In this document: positions 7,530 through 15,748 of the stretch, in pieces
Numbering within the stretch: the stretch's first letter is position 1
Layout: every line of letters starts with the position of its first letter
Assembly: GCA_016191115.1 (NCBI GenBank)
Contig: JACPPG010000049.1
Span: forward strand, 1 to 38,208
Length of the DNA: 38,208 bases
Source of the DNA: Planctomycetia bacterium
GTDB taxonomy: Bacteria; Planctomycetota; Planctomycetia; Pirellulales; JACPPG01
Reading direction: 5' to 3'
Made by a program: the position numbers and the translations under genes
The notes under the pieces: generated by a model
Told to the model about the DNA's origin: nothing
What the model saw: only the letters and a program-made list of their open reading frames with translations
The model's database searches: none

Positions 7530-8567
7530 TCAGCTCCGGAAATCGCCGTGGCAGGCGTCGCAGCGCTTGTTGATTTGGCCCGCAGCGCTTTGCGCCTTGG
7601 AAAAGTCGTTGCTTTTGGCCGCCTCGACCACTTCCAGGCTCAATTGCTGCAACGTCTCGACGTACTCGCGATACGTTGCGTCGTCGGCGTACTCGTAGCC
7701 GTCGGCCTTGATCACTTCGGCCAGCACCGCCAGAAGCTGCGCCTCGTGGATGATGCCGCCGCGGTTCTTGTTGAACTCATTCTGGTTGGACGTCCACGGG
7801 CCCAGCCGTTCGCGGAGCGATAGCTCCATCCGCTTCATGAGCGGCGGCCGGTTGACCGTTTCCGGCCAGCGAAACTCGGCGTCTGCCTTGCGGTCCTCGA
7901 TCGATCCGCCGCGGACCACCTCGGCCAGGTCCTGGCTCCGCTGCTTCGCCTCGGCGAACGAGTTGTCCGTGCCGACCTTGCAGTTGAATCCGGACCGGCC
8001 GAACAGGCTTCGCAGGTTCACGGCGTCGCGCTTGAAGCGGACGTCGCCGTCGTACTGGCCGATGACGCCGAACAGCACGGCCAACAGCGAAAACTCCTCG
8101 CGGGCAGCCTTGTAGCCGCCCCCCTTGAACGCTGTCGGCGTCTGCACGGCGGCCGCGACCGGCCGAACTTGGGCCTTCACCTCGTCTTCGAGTGTCGCGG
8201 GGGCGACGAGCGCCGACCAGCGTCCACTCGACCCGTCCGCCGGAGCAGCGGCAGGGTCCAAAGTAACCGGCGGCGTGGTATCGGCGGCTGCGTCGGTTGC
8301 CGTACCCGATGTGGCGGGTGTGCCACCGGCTCCGCCAGTGCTCGTTACTGTAGCCGCCGACCCCGGCGCTGGGCCGGGGCCGAGGTGCTCGCGGGCGTCG
8401 GTAAAGAACGTTTCCAGCACCGCGCGGTCCCACTTGGGCGGCGGCGCCAGTTTGCCAGCCTTCGGACGCGCGGCCGCCCGCCGCGGGGCCGGATCGGCGG
8501 CGGCCTGAGCCGCGCTCATCAAGCAGCCGATCGCGATCGTGAATCGAATAAGGGCGCCACTTGTCAT
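7530..8567 (-). CDS. Secreted mono-haem cytochrome c
   Basis: This 345-residue protein starts with a signal peptide (IRFTIAIGCLMSAAQAAA). A low-complexity Ala/Pro/Thr/Gly linker runs to about residue 115. The C-terminal part is helical and ends with a single haem-attachment motif, CDACH, eight residues before the end (CDACHGDF). A C-terminal CxxCH after helices is typical of class II (cytochrome c'-like) proteins, so a four-helix bundle is likely. It would act in the periplasm as an electron carrier or sensor. The start at 8567 follows GGAAG. The linker at about 76-83 (GGTPATSG) is encoded by a copy of the 23-bp repeat. Confidence 0.8.
   Translation of the reverse strand: MTSGALIRFTIAIGCLMSAAQAAADPAPRRAAARPKAGKLAPPPKWDRAVLETFFTDAREHLGPGPAPGSAATVTSTGGAGGTPATSGTATDAAADTTPPVTLDPAAAPADGSSGRWSALVAPATLEDEVKAQVRPVAAAVQTPTAFKGGGYKAAREEFSLLAVLFGVIGQYDGDVRFKRDAVNLRSLFGRSGFNCKVGTDNSFAEAKQRSQDLAEVVRGGSIEDRKADAEFRWPETVNRPPLMKRMELSLRERLGPWTSNQNEFNKNRGGIIHEAQLLAVLAEVIKADGYEYADDATYREYVETLQQLSLEVVEAAKSNDFSKAQSAAGQINKRCDACHGDFRS
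8318..8340 (-). repeat. 23-bp palindromic repeat, copy 2, inside the cytochrome gene
   Basis: GTGTGCCACCGGC then TCCGCCAGTG differs from the consensus at two bases. It lies in frame in the low-complexity linker of the cytochrome, where it encodes GGTPATSG-type sequence. Confidence 0.6.
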
Positions 8568-8870
8568 ATTCTTCCGGTCATATTCCGAACCACGGAATCG
8601 GTGCCGCCTGGACAGAGAGGCATGCGGCGACAGCGGCGCTTGCCGCGGCCGCTTACTGGATTATGAGTCGGACAACGATGGGCGACAACCGCGGCGGCCG
8701 GAACGCCTGCGGCTTACCGATCGCGGGTACGCGTTTGAGACGAAGGTATAATGGCGGTGGGCGACCAGCAAACGACCGCCGCCGCGCGTGCACCCGGCAA
8801 GACCGGGGGGAAAAATCCCTCGACTCGCTTTCTTTGCATTTTCTGCCGACCGCCTACTGCCTACTAGCTC
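8568..8870 (+). promoter_or_regulatory. Divergent intergenic region with a -10 box for apbE
   Basis: This 303-bp gap separates the divergent cytochrome and apbE genes. A perfect TATAAT lies at 8747-8752; no good -35 box stands 16-18 bp upstream. The leader to the start at 8871 would be about 110 nt. Just before the start codon the sequence CCGCCTACTGCCTACTA has short CTACTGC-type direct repeats. I see no gene here. Confidence 0.4.
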
Positions 8871-9971
8871 ATGTCCGAACGCCGCACGAGCAACCGACGC
8901 GAGTTCCTGCGGGGGAAAGCGGCAGCCAAGGCGGCCGCCGGCATGCTGGACGCCGGCACTGGCGAAGCCAGTGGCACACGCGAAGGCGGCGAGCCTTATC
9001 TCATTCAGTTGTCGCGGCCGGCGATGGCCTGCCGGTTCGAGATATTTCTCAATGCCGGCCAATATCCCGATGGCCCGCAAGCGGCCCTCGAAGCGCTGGA
9101 CCTGGTCGAGCGGCTGGAAGATCAGCTCACTGTCTACCGCGACACAAGCGAGGTGATGCACGTTAATCGCTACGCCGCCGGCGAGCCGATCGCCGTCGAG
9201 CCGCGGCTGTTCGCGCTTCTGGCGCTGGCGGTGAAGTTGTCGCAAGAGACCGCCGGCGCGTTCGACATCACGACCGGTCCGCTCACCAAGGTATGGGGCT
9301 TCTATCGCCGCGCCGGCGCCGTGCCGACCGTCGACGCGATCGACGAGGCGCTCGCGGCCGTCGGCGCCGGGCACCTCATCCTCGATGCCGAGCAGGGCAC
9401 GATCCACTTCGCCCGTAGCGGCGTCGAGCTGAACCTGGGCGCGATCGGCAAGGGATACGCGCTCGACCGCGCGGCCGAGTTGCTCGGCGCCGCCGGCGTC
9501 GGCGATTTCCTGCTGCACGGCGGGCAGAGCAGCGTCCTTGCGCGGGGTTCGCAGGCTCCCCGGGCGAGCGGCGGGTGGTCGGTCGGCGTCGGCGATCCGC
9601 TACGGCCCGCGGTCCGCCTGGCCGAGGTTTATCTCCGCGACCGCGCCTTGGCCACGAGCGGCGCCTCGCAACAGTTCTTCCGCCATGCGGGAAAACGCTA
9701 CGGGCACATCCTCGATCCGCGCACCGGTCGGCCTGCCGAGGGCGTATTCTCGGCAACGGTCGTCGCGCCCGCGGCGGCCGAGGCCGACGCCCTGTCGACG
9801 GCCTTTTACACCCTCGGGGTCGACGGGGCGGTGGCGTATTGCCAGGACCATCCGCGGATCGGCATGCTGCTGGTCCACCCCCGCGAAGACGGCAGCTCGG
9901 TGGAAATCACCACCGCGGGACTGGCCGAGGACGACTGGCGACGCCTGCCGCCGGCCGGGTCGGCGGGCTAG
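8871..9971 (+). CDS. apbE: FAD:protein FMN transferase (ApbE)
   Basis: This 366-residue protein covalently attaches FMN from FAD to threonine of target flavoproteins outside the cytoplasm, for example in Nqr or Rnf subunits. Visible family motifs are MACRFEIFL, FDITTGPLTKVWGF, ELNLGAIGKGYALD, and the C-terminal RYGHILDPRTGRPAEG with EADALSTAF carrying metal and FAD ligands. The N-terminus has a twin-arginine motif, NRREFLRGK, then an alanine-rich segment, which suggests Tat export. Residues 29-36 (AGTGEASGT region) come from a copy of the 23-bp repeat between signal and enzyme. The target protein is not in this window. Confidence 0.93.
   Translation: MSERRTSNRREFLRGKAAAKAAAGMLDAGTGEASGTREGGEPYLIQLSRPAMACRFEIFLNAGQYPDGPQAALEALDLVERLEDQLTVYRDTSEVMHVNRYAAGEPIAVEPRLFALLALAVKLSQETAGAFDITTGPLTKVWGFYRRAGAVPTVDAIDEALAAVGAGHLILDAEQGTIHFARSGVELNLGAIGKGYALDRAAELLGAAGVGDFLLHGGQSSVLARGSQAPRASGGWSVGVGDPLRPAVRLAEVYLRDRALATSGASQQFFRHAGKRYGHILDPRTGRPAEGVFSATVVAPAAAEADALSTAFYTLGVDGAVAYCQDHPRIGMLLVHPREDGSSVEITTAGLAEDDWRRLPPAGSAG
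8957..8979 (+). repeat. 23-bp palindromic repeat, copy 3, inside apbE
   Basis: CACTGGCGAAGCCAGTG then GCACAC lies in frame near the 5' end of apbE, encoding the GTGEASGT segment between the Tat signal and the catalytic domain. It matches copy 5 exactly. Confidence 0.75.
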
Positions 9972-10094
9972 AAATAATAAACGCTCCTTTTGTAGATTAT
10001 CCAACTTACATATGCCGACAAGGTTTACGACGGTTAGAATGCAGGCGATTGCCGAGCGATCGGCAGCAACGCGCGCGGCGGGATTGGTCCTTGC

Positions 10095-10772
10095 ATGCTG
10101 AACCTACCTCTCCTCGAGCAAGGCTCATACCTCGGGATCATCGTCGTCCTGATCCTCACGGGCTCCGGGCTGCCCGTGCCTGAGGAGGTGCCGATCATCG
10201 CCGCCGGCGTGGCGGCCTACTACGGGCAGTTGAACCCTTGGCTGGCGCTGGCGTCCTGCTTTGTCGGCGCGTTGCTGGGGGACTGCGTCATGTACTCGAT
10301 CGGCTACTACTTCGGGCACGGCGTGCTCCGCGAGCATCCGTGGTTTTCCCGCTTTCTGAAACCCGAGCGCGAGGCGCACATCGAACAGATGATCGTGCAG
10401 CACGGTTGGAAGGTGTTTTTTCTGGCGCGTTTTCTGGTCGGCCTTCGCTCGCCGGTGTACCTGACGGCCGGGATCTTGCGGATTCCTTTCCGCCGGTTTG
10501 TGCTGGTGGACTTGTTTTGCGCCGCCATCGTGATTACGACGTTCTTCGGCCTGAGTTTCTTGTTTGCCGAGCACATCGCCGATTGGTGGGACCGTATTCG
10601 TCGCGCGGAAGTGGCGCTGACCGTGGCCATCGTCGCGGCCCTGATCGGCGTGCTGTTGTATTTCTACGTCCGCCACCGGCGGCGATTGGCCCGGATTCGC
10701 CTCCGCCGTGAGTTGCGGTCGTTGCGCTTAAGCGCAGCCAAGCGTGCGCCGGAGCGAAAGACGGCGGGCTAA
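10095..10772 (+). CDS. DedA / VTT-domain membrane protein
   Basis: This 225-residue membrane protein belongs to the DedA family, thought to act in lipid (undecaprenyl phosphate or phosphatidylethanolamine) translocation and membrane homeostasis. Family signs are the re-entrant GSGLPVPEEVPIIAAG segment near the N-terminus, GALLGDCVMYSIGYYFG, and the motif FLARFLVGLRSPVYLTAG, which contains the conserved F/GRxxPxxR-like loop. Three to four further hydrophobic helices and a highly basic cytoplasmic tail follow. There is no clear ribosome-binding site. The stop abuts an inverted-repeat element. No functional link with apbE is evident. Confidence 0.88.
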   Translation: MLNLPLLEQGSYLGIIVVLILTGSGLPVPEEVPIIAAGVAAYYGQLNPWLALASCFVGALLGDCVMYSIGYYFGHGVLREHPWFSRFLKPEREAHIEQMIVQHGWKVFFLARFLVGLRSPVYLTAGILRIPFRRFVLVDLFCAAIVITTFFGLSFLFAEHIADWWDRIRRAEVALTVAIVAALIGVLLYFYVRHRRRLARIRLRRELRSLRLSAAKRAPERKTAG

Positions 10773-10773
10773 A

Positions 10774-10895
10774 AGCGTGTTTGGAAATGCAAAAGAGCAG
10801 CCCGTTTGCGTGCGCCACTGGCTCTGCCAGTGTCCCGCCGAACGCCCGGCGCTGCACTGGCGAAGCCAGTGGCACACTGGATTTCCAAACACGCT
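10774..10895. repeat. Compound inverted-repeat element with two 23-bp repeat copies
   Basis: AGCGTGTTTGGAAAT (10774-10788) and ATTTCCAAACACGCT (10881-10895) are perfect 15-bp inverted termini. Inside, two copies of the 23-bp palindromic repeat face each other at 10810-10832 and 10855-10877, around CCCGCCGAACGCCCGGCG. The 122-bp element begins two bases after the DedA stop codon. It is open in one reading frame, so gene callers may wrongly extend the next gene into it. Confidence 0.8.
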
Positions 10896-10927
10896 CCAGG
10901 CGTCTCATTGAAGAGGGAGCGACGCGC

Positions 10928-12004
10928 GTGCGCAATGACGCAGCCATCACGATCCACCGACAGTCGAAGTCGCGCTATCGAAACGCTTGGGCGATTCTCG
11001 GATCGCTGACCATCGTCACCGGTCTTGCCGGGCCAGCCCGCGGCCAGGGGCCGATGAATGCCGGCCTTGCCGGCCAGTTGCGGTTGTTCCAGGTGCGGAT
11101 CGTGTCGGGCCGCATCCAGGCCGTGAGTCCTCCTTCGACGCAGAGCATGTCCAGCAGCTTTCGCGGCACCGATCGCCGCGAGCGGCTGTCGATCGATCTG
11201 TCGACGGGTCAGCCGACCGTCAGTTACGAGCGCGTCACGCCGCGCGAGCACTTCAGCTACGTGATCATGGCCGGAGATCACGTCGTCATCCGGCAAATAC
11301 CCCGGTCGTCGGCCGATCAGCCCACCGTGGCATTCTTCCAGCAGACCGACGGCCCGGTAACCCTCACGGTCACAAGCGGCGACGACACCGAGATCTACCA
11401 AGGCACAAACCTGTGGCAGCTTTTGCTCATCGAGCCCGACGCCTGCCGGCGCCACCTGCTGCCATTGGTCGAAACGATGCGGCCCGGCTGGTTGCTCGCG
11501 CGGCAGGCCGACGCGATCGAAGAGTTGTTGTGCCAGGGAGGCCGCGTGCGCTCGGACGGCGATCGGCGAAAGTGGCAGCAGGCCGTGGTCTTGCTCGGAA
11601 GCTCGCGCTACAGCGACCGCGAGCGCGCCGAGGAGCAACTGGCCGCCGCCGGGCAGCGGGTGTTGTCATTCCTGCAAGGGCAAGACCGCCGCCAGCTCGA
11701 CGCCGAGCAATGGTTCCGCATGCGGCGGATCATCCGGCAACTTTCCGGCGGCGGGGAGGAGGACACGCCCGACCGCGTCGCGTTCTGGCTGGCGGACGAT
11801 CCCCGCGCGTGGTTCGCGATTCTATCTCGCGCAAGCGTTTCCAAGCGCCGCACGGCGACGGAAAAGCTTGGGCAACTCTTGGAAGTGACGCTGCCCTTCG
11901 ATCCCGACGCCCCGGCCGACGAGCGGGAAGCCCAGTTAGAGCGGTTGAAGGAACGCTTCGGCGCGACGCTGAGTCCGGCGCCCGTCGCGGTCAACGACGC
12001 GTAA
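10928..12004 (+). CDS. Secreted protein of unknown function
   Basis: This 358-residue protein starts at GTG 10928, preceded by GAGGGAG. It has a basic N-terminus, then a signal peptide (AWAILGSLTIVTGLAGPARG). The first half is beta-rich (repeated strands such as YVIMAGDHVVIRQIP and PVTLTVTSGDDTEIYQG). The second half is alpha-helical and charged, with a run like EQLAAAGQRVLSFLQGQD that resembles HEAT-like helices. I do not recognise the family. An upstream in-frame ATG at 10781 would put the repeat element into the protein and destroy the signal peptide, so I reject it. It is probably monocistronic. Confidence 0.7.
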   Translation: MRNDAAITIHRQSKSRYRNAWAILGSLTIVTGLAGPARGQGPMNAGLAGQLRLFQVRIVSGRIQAVSPPSTQSMSSSFRGTDRRERLSIDLSTGQPTVSYERVTPREHFSYVIMAGDHVVIRQIPRSSADQPTVAFFQQTDGPVTLTVTSGDDTEIYQGTNLWQLLLIEPDACRRHLLPLVETMRPGWLLARQADAIEELLCQGGRVRSDGDRRKWQQAVVLLGSSRYSDRERAEEQLAAAGQRVLSFLQGQDRRQLDAEQWFRMRRIIRQLSGGGEEDTPDRVAFWLADDPRAWFAILSRASVSKRRTATEKLGQLLEVTLPFDPDAPADEREAQLERLKERFGATLSPAPVAVNDA

Positions 12005-12115
12005 TCGCGGGCGAGTTTCACGGGTGTTAACAGCACCGTCATTCGTAGTCGCCCACGTTCCATCAATAAACACCAACCGTCGCACCTTCGAGTCGATCGT
12101 CTCGGCTTGCCCATG
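12005..12115 (-). pseudogene. Relic of an IS630-like transposase
   Basis: On the minus strand, a short frame reads RRLVFIDGTWATTN, close to the conserved RLVFIDETWxxTNM around the second aspartate of IS630-family DDE transposases. One base appears to be missing after AA of the Asn codon: in the next frame the sequence continues with ATG ACG, giving the expected Met-Thr. Nothing else of the transposase remains. The relic lies directly beside REP-like copy 2. Confidence 0.4.
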
Positions 12116-12132
12116 TTGCTCGTTATCGCAGC

Positions 12133-12249
12133 AGAACTGCAAAGTCCTGGGAGAGGGGGTCAGGCACATTTGTCGGCCGAAGGTCCTTCGGAAGAATTGA
12201 GAACCGCATGTGCCGATAGAATGAGCCAGACCCCGGACTTTGCAGTTCT
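12133..12249. repeat. REP-like inverted repeat, copy 2
   Basis: The ends AGAACTGCAAAGTCC and GGACTTTGCAGTTCT are perfect 15-bp inverted repeats. Inside them both arms carry the GGGGTC(A/T)GGC(A/T)CATT core, and the middle is CCGAAGGTCCTTCGG. The central part (12150-12240) is nearly identical to copy 1 at 841-950. This is the most symmetrical copy in the window. Confidence 0.85.
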
Positions 12250-12299
12250 CCTCGGTATCGGAGTCGTCGCGAGCGCGATTTCGGCGCGGACGGCGACGA

Positions 12300-13226
12300 T
12301 CAATTCAAGGTCATCAAAAACGCGAAGACATCGTGCAATTGTTTGACTGAGAGTTGTTCCGGGATGTTTTCCGGCATCAGCGACTTGGCAAGCGCGTGGA
12401 ATTCCTCCAGGTCGCGCTTCATGAACGAATGAAACCGACCGTTTTCCTCGCGCAATTGGATGCTGAAATTGGTCTCGTTGATCCGCAGCCCGACGATCAC
12501 CTTGCCCTCCTTCGTGGCTACTTGAACCGCCTCAAAAAGCGGGTCGATGAACTTCGACGGTTGGACGATCGACTCCATGACGAACTCCGGCGACCGGCGG
12601 GCGGCGATCCGATCCAGCGTCGGCCCGACGTGTCCGCCTTTGCGGTTGACCGTGTGGCACTTGGCGCATTGGGCCTTGCCATTGTCGTCGAAGAACAATT
12701 GTTCGCCGGCCTTCGGATCGCCTGCCATGTACGGCGTCCAGTTGCTCTCTCCGGGAGAACGGGCCAGGCTGCGCACGTAACCGACGATGCTTGCGGTCTG
12801 CTGTTCTTTTAACGATTCGCCGAGCTTTTTCATGGTCGTGCCCGGCACGCCGTTCTTGATCACGCGGATGATGTCTTCGTCCTTGTCGCCGTGCAGCCAC
12901 CGATCGTCGGTCAGGTTGGGTCCCTTGCCGCCGCGTCCCATTCCACCGTGGCATCCGCTGCACAGGCCGCGGTAGAGCGCCTGACCTTCCGCCAGCGCGG
13001 CCTCGTCCTTAGCGGTGAGTTCGCTCGACTGTGCGGATTCCGATTCAGCGATTGCCGTCTCCGGAGCGGCATCCTTCGACGAAGCCACGCTCAGGTGAAC
13101 ACGCTCCTCGTCGGCTTGCGCGTCGATGTGCCCGTTAAGGTGTAGGCAGATCAAAGCGCAGCCCGGAACGACGATACTCGACACGACGAGCGACAAGCGG
13201 GTGCATGGTTGAACGCTCCTCACCAT
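12300..13226 (-). CDS. Dihaem cytochrome c
   Basis: This 308-residue protein has a signal peptide (LSLVVSSIVVPGCALICL) and two c-type haem domains. Motifs are CSGCH (Cys89-His93) and CAKCH (Cys187-His191). Met in GTTMKKLG and MPENIP are candidate sixth haem ligands. It is the third gene of the dehydrogenase operon, so it is the likely periplasmic acceptor of electrons from the PQQ enzyme, in the place XoxG or ExaB occupies elsewhere. I chose ATG 13226 because the signal peptide follows it directly; a TTG at 13262 that overlaps the upstream stop would add 12 residues. Confidence 0.85.
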   Translation of the reverse strand: MVRSVQPCTRLSLVVSSIVVPGCALICLHLNGHIDAQADEERVHLSVASSKDAAPETAIAESESAQSSELTAKDEAALAEGQALYRGLCSGCHGGMGRGGKGPNLTDDRWLHGDKDEDIIRVIKNGVPGTTMKKLGESLKEQQTASIVGYVRSLARSPGESNWTPYMAGDPKAGEQLFFDDNGKAQCAKCHTVNRKGGHVGPTLDRIAARRSPEFVMESIVQPSKFIDPLFEAVQVATKEGKVIVGLRINETNFSIQLREENGRFHSFMKRDLEEFHALAKSLMPENIPEQLSVKQLHDVFAFLMTLN

Positions 13227-13258
13227 ATCCGATCGCCACCGCCGATGATGTTGATGGT

Positions 13259-15712
13259 TCAACGCGACTGCGCAGGACTGCGAGGCGAGTCATAAGGGAT
13301 GTGCCAGTGGGTGAAGACCTCGGCCAGTTTGCCTGAGAGCACCAGCTCATCCAACGCCCGATCGATGGCCTTGTTCAAGTCGCCGTCGCTCTTCCTCGTT
13401 GCCGCGCAGATTGGAAATCGATCCATGGCGCCCAAGTCGCTGCGCAGGAAGCGGAGTTTGCCCGGCCAACGGGCCTCGGCGAGCCATTGCCCGCGCGTCG
13501 AGATCACATATCCGGCTTGCTCTTTTCCCTCGACCACGGCTGCCAGGATGCTGTCCAAGCTCGGATATTCATGGGCTGGTCGTCCGCGTATGTCGCGCAA
13601 CGCGACGCCACGTTCAACGGCGCACGGCGTCTGGGCAGTCGGCGCGGGCGCGTCGGCCGCGACTACAAATCGGTAGTCGAGGTAGTAATACGGCTTCGAA
13701 AACGCGACTCGTTCGCCGAATCGATCGTCCGGCATCACGCCGAACATCACGTCGCAAAGCTCTTTGGCGGCCAACTTCGACGGATACGAATCATGCGACG
13801 AGTACGCCCAATACACTCTGAGCGAGACCCCTAGCCTCTCGGCAACGAGGGCGGCAATTTCGTAGTCCAAACCAGCCGGTTCAGGATGGGCTGCCGAGGA
13901 CGGTAGAGAATTCTGATCTAGTCCGACGACCAGCACGCCCGCGGAGCGGATTCTCTGCATTCCTGTATAGCGCTGCTTGGACCTTTGCCGGCGCTGCATC
14001 CGCGGCTCAGGGCCGCGGTCGGTCGGCTCGCGCCGAATAACTCCGTCCGGGTCGACCTTCGACAGTCCCTCGGTCGATGGTCGTTCCCCGTCGAATCGAT
14101 CGGTCCCGTCGGCCACTTCGAACGGCGGGAAGAAGGGGACGTGGTAGCCGGACAACGCACGGGCGACGTCCCCCTCGTCAAGCAGCTCTTGGATTGCGCC
14201 GTCGACGTGCCGCTTGAGTTCATCGTCGCCTCGGCGCATCGCGACGGCGACGTTCCAGTGATCCTCTGGCAAGTAGTCCGTTACGATTGCGACGTCAAAC
14301 TCGGGCGAGGTGTGCAGCGTCCACCCCACGTTCGCCCACAGGTAGGCACAATCGATCCCACCGTCGCTGAGGGACTTCAGCACCGACAATTGAGTCCGGA
14401 ACAAACTCCTCAGATAACCTCGCTGACGAAGGCTGTAGTCGGCCACTGACCCCGCTTCGGCGCCGATGCGCCGCGACCGTTCCCCCTTCATCTCCGCAAG
14501 CGATTTCACGCTTGGCCCATTTTTTCGCGTCACCAGCAGATAGCCGGTTCCATAATACGGCCGTGAATAGAGCACTCTGTCGCCGACCTCCTCCTCGTCA
14601 TCGACAGCCTGCGGCTCGATGGCGGCGCCGAACGCCAAATCGCCTTTGCCATCGAGCAGTCGGCCCAGTGCCGTTTCTCGCTGCACGTCGATCCAATCGG
14701 TGCGCAACTTGACGCCGAGTTTGCGGGCTAGCGCGCGGGCCAACTCGAGATCGAACCCCGGACGATCCTCACGCGCGCTTGAATAAGGAAGATTGGCCGG
14801 ATCAAAGGTGACAGCGATCTCGCCGAGCTCGCAAATTCGTTTCCAGGAATTTGTCGACGCGGGCTTGCCGAGCGGAATCGCAAATGGTGCTCGATAGACG
14901 ATACCGCTGTCGGTGAACACCTTGCTGACTTGTCCATTCGACACGATCTTGGTCAATGCGCGGTTCACCTGGTCGAGCAAGGCTGCATCGGCAGCACGCA
15001 CGGCGAAACCTGTGTTCCACCGCTCGCGCGGCACATACTCCTTCACGCGCTGCACCGGTAGTTGGGGGTGCTGGTGGAGATACCAGGCGGCAAAATCGTC
15101 GTCGACCAGCGCGGCGTCGAGCCGGTTGGTGATGAATTGGTCCAGGAGTTCTTCACGAGTCTTGCATTGGACCGTGTCGTGTCCTGGCGCGGCGATGGCG
15201 ATGCTGCCGGCCACGATGCCGACTCGCTTGCCGTGCAGGTCCGCACTTGAGCGGATGCGCTTCTCATCCCGATGGACGACGAGCCCAAAGCGGCTACCGG
15301 AATACGGGATGCTCCACGCGATGTCCCGGGCCGGCCCGGAGCCGTGCGGCTGGCCGATGACCACGTCGCATCGTCGCTCTCGCACGCACTTCCATGAACA
15401 CGACGCGCTGGCACACCAATGAAACTCAAGCGATCGTCCCAACTCGCGTGCCACGATCCGCGCGACGGCGACATCGACTCCCCGCGGCGAACCGTCGACT
15501 CGCCCGGTACGCGGCATGGCATCCGGGACGGCACACACGACAAGGGGCGTCGCTGTATCCTCCGTCGTCTTAGAATCGGGCGACTGCGCGATGGCGGGGC
15601 CGGCAAGTAGAACGAGTGCGGCGGCCGAGAACGCGCAGCGCCAGCCCGTCAGCGGCGCAGATCCTAGCCGACGCCATTCAGGCCACACGGCAACCTGCGG
15701 ATGATACCGCAT
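13259..15712 (-). CDS. Three-domain MoxJ/XoxJ-like periplasmic binding protein
   Basis: This protein of about 817 residues has a signal peptide (FSAAALVLLAGPAIAQ) and three tandem type 3 solute-binding (PBPb) domains at about 56-280, 293-535 and 583-812. Each opens with a similar strand and loop: VVCAVPDAMPRT, VTFDPANLPYSS and VVGLDQNSLPSSA, like the DPNNLPFS start of MoxJ/XoxJ. Each has a late PYY/PYS hinge segment (SIPYSGSRFG, SRPYYGTGYL, SKPYYYLDYR). MoxJ-type proteins accompany PQQ methanol dehydrogenases and probably help activate them. Known ones have one such domain; here three are fused. The ATG at 15712 is my choice; a TTG at 15748 directly follows the dehydrogenase stop. Confidence 0.87.
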   Translation of the reverse strand: MRYHPQVAVWPEWRRLGSAPLTGWRCAFSAAALVLLAGPAIAQSPDSKTTEDTATPLVVCAVPDAMPRTGRVDGSPRGVDVAVARIVARELGRSLEFHWCASASCSWKCVRERRCDVVIGQPHGSGPARDIAWSIPYSGSRFGLVVHRDEKRIRSSADLHGKRVGIVAGSIAIAAPGHDTVQCKTREELLDQFITNRLDAALVDDDFAAWYLHQHPQLPVQRVKEYVPRERWNTGFAVRAADAALLDQVNRALTKIVSNGQVSKVFTDSGIVYRAPFAIPLGKPASTNSWKRICELGEIAVTFDPANLPYSSAREDRPGFDLELARALARKLGVKLRTDWIDVQRETALGRLLDGKGDLAFGAAIEPQAVDDEEEVGDRVLYSRPYYGTGYLLVTRKNGPSVKSLAEMKGERSRRIGAEAGSVADYSLRQRGYLRSLFRTQLSVLKSLSDGGIDCAYLWANVGWTLHTSPEFDVAIVTDYLPEDHWNVAVAMRRGDDELKRHVDGAIQELLDEGDVARALSGYHVPFFPPFEVADGTDRFDGERPSTEGLSKVDPDGVIRREPTDRGPEPRMQRRQRSKQRYTGMQRIRSAGVLVVGLDQNSLPSSAAHPEPAGLDYEIAALVAERLGVSLRVYWAYSSHDSYPSKLAAKELCDVMFGVMPDDRFGERVAFSKPYYYLDYRFVVAADAPAPTAQTPCAVERGVALRDIRGRPAHEYPSLDSILAAVVEGKEQAGYVISTRGQWLAEARWPGKLRFLRSDLGAMDRFPICAATRKSDGDLNKAIDRALDELVLSGKLAEVFTHWHIPYDSPRSPAQSR

Positions 15713-15748
15713 CGTGGCATCGCCAGGTGAAATGAGGATAGCCTTCAA

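Noticed and set aside
10781..10927. ATG-initiated extension of the secreted protein at 10928
   Set aside because: It would translate the inverted-repeat element, and the signal peptide and GAGGGAG site support GTG 10928.
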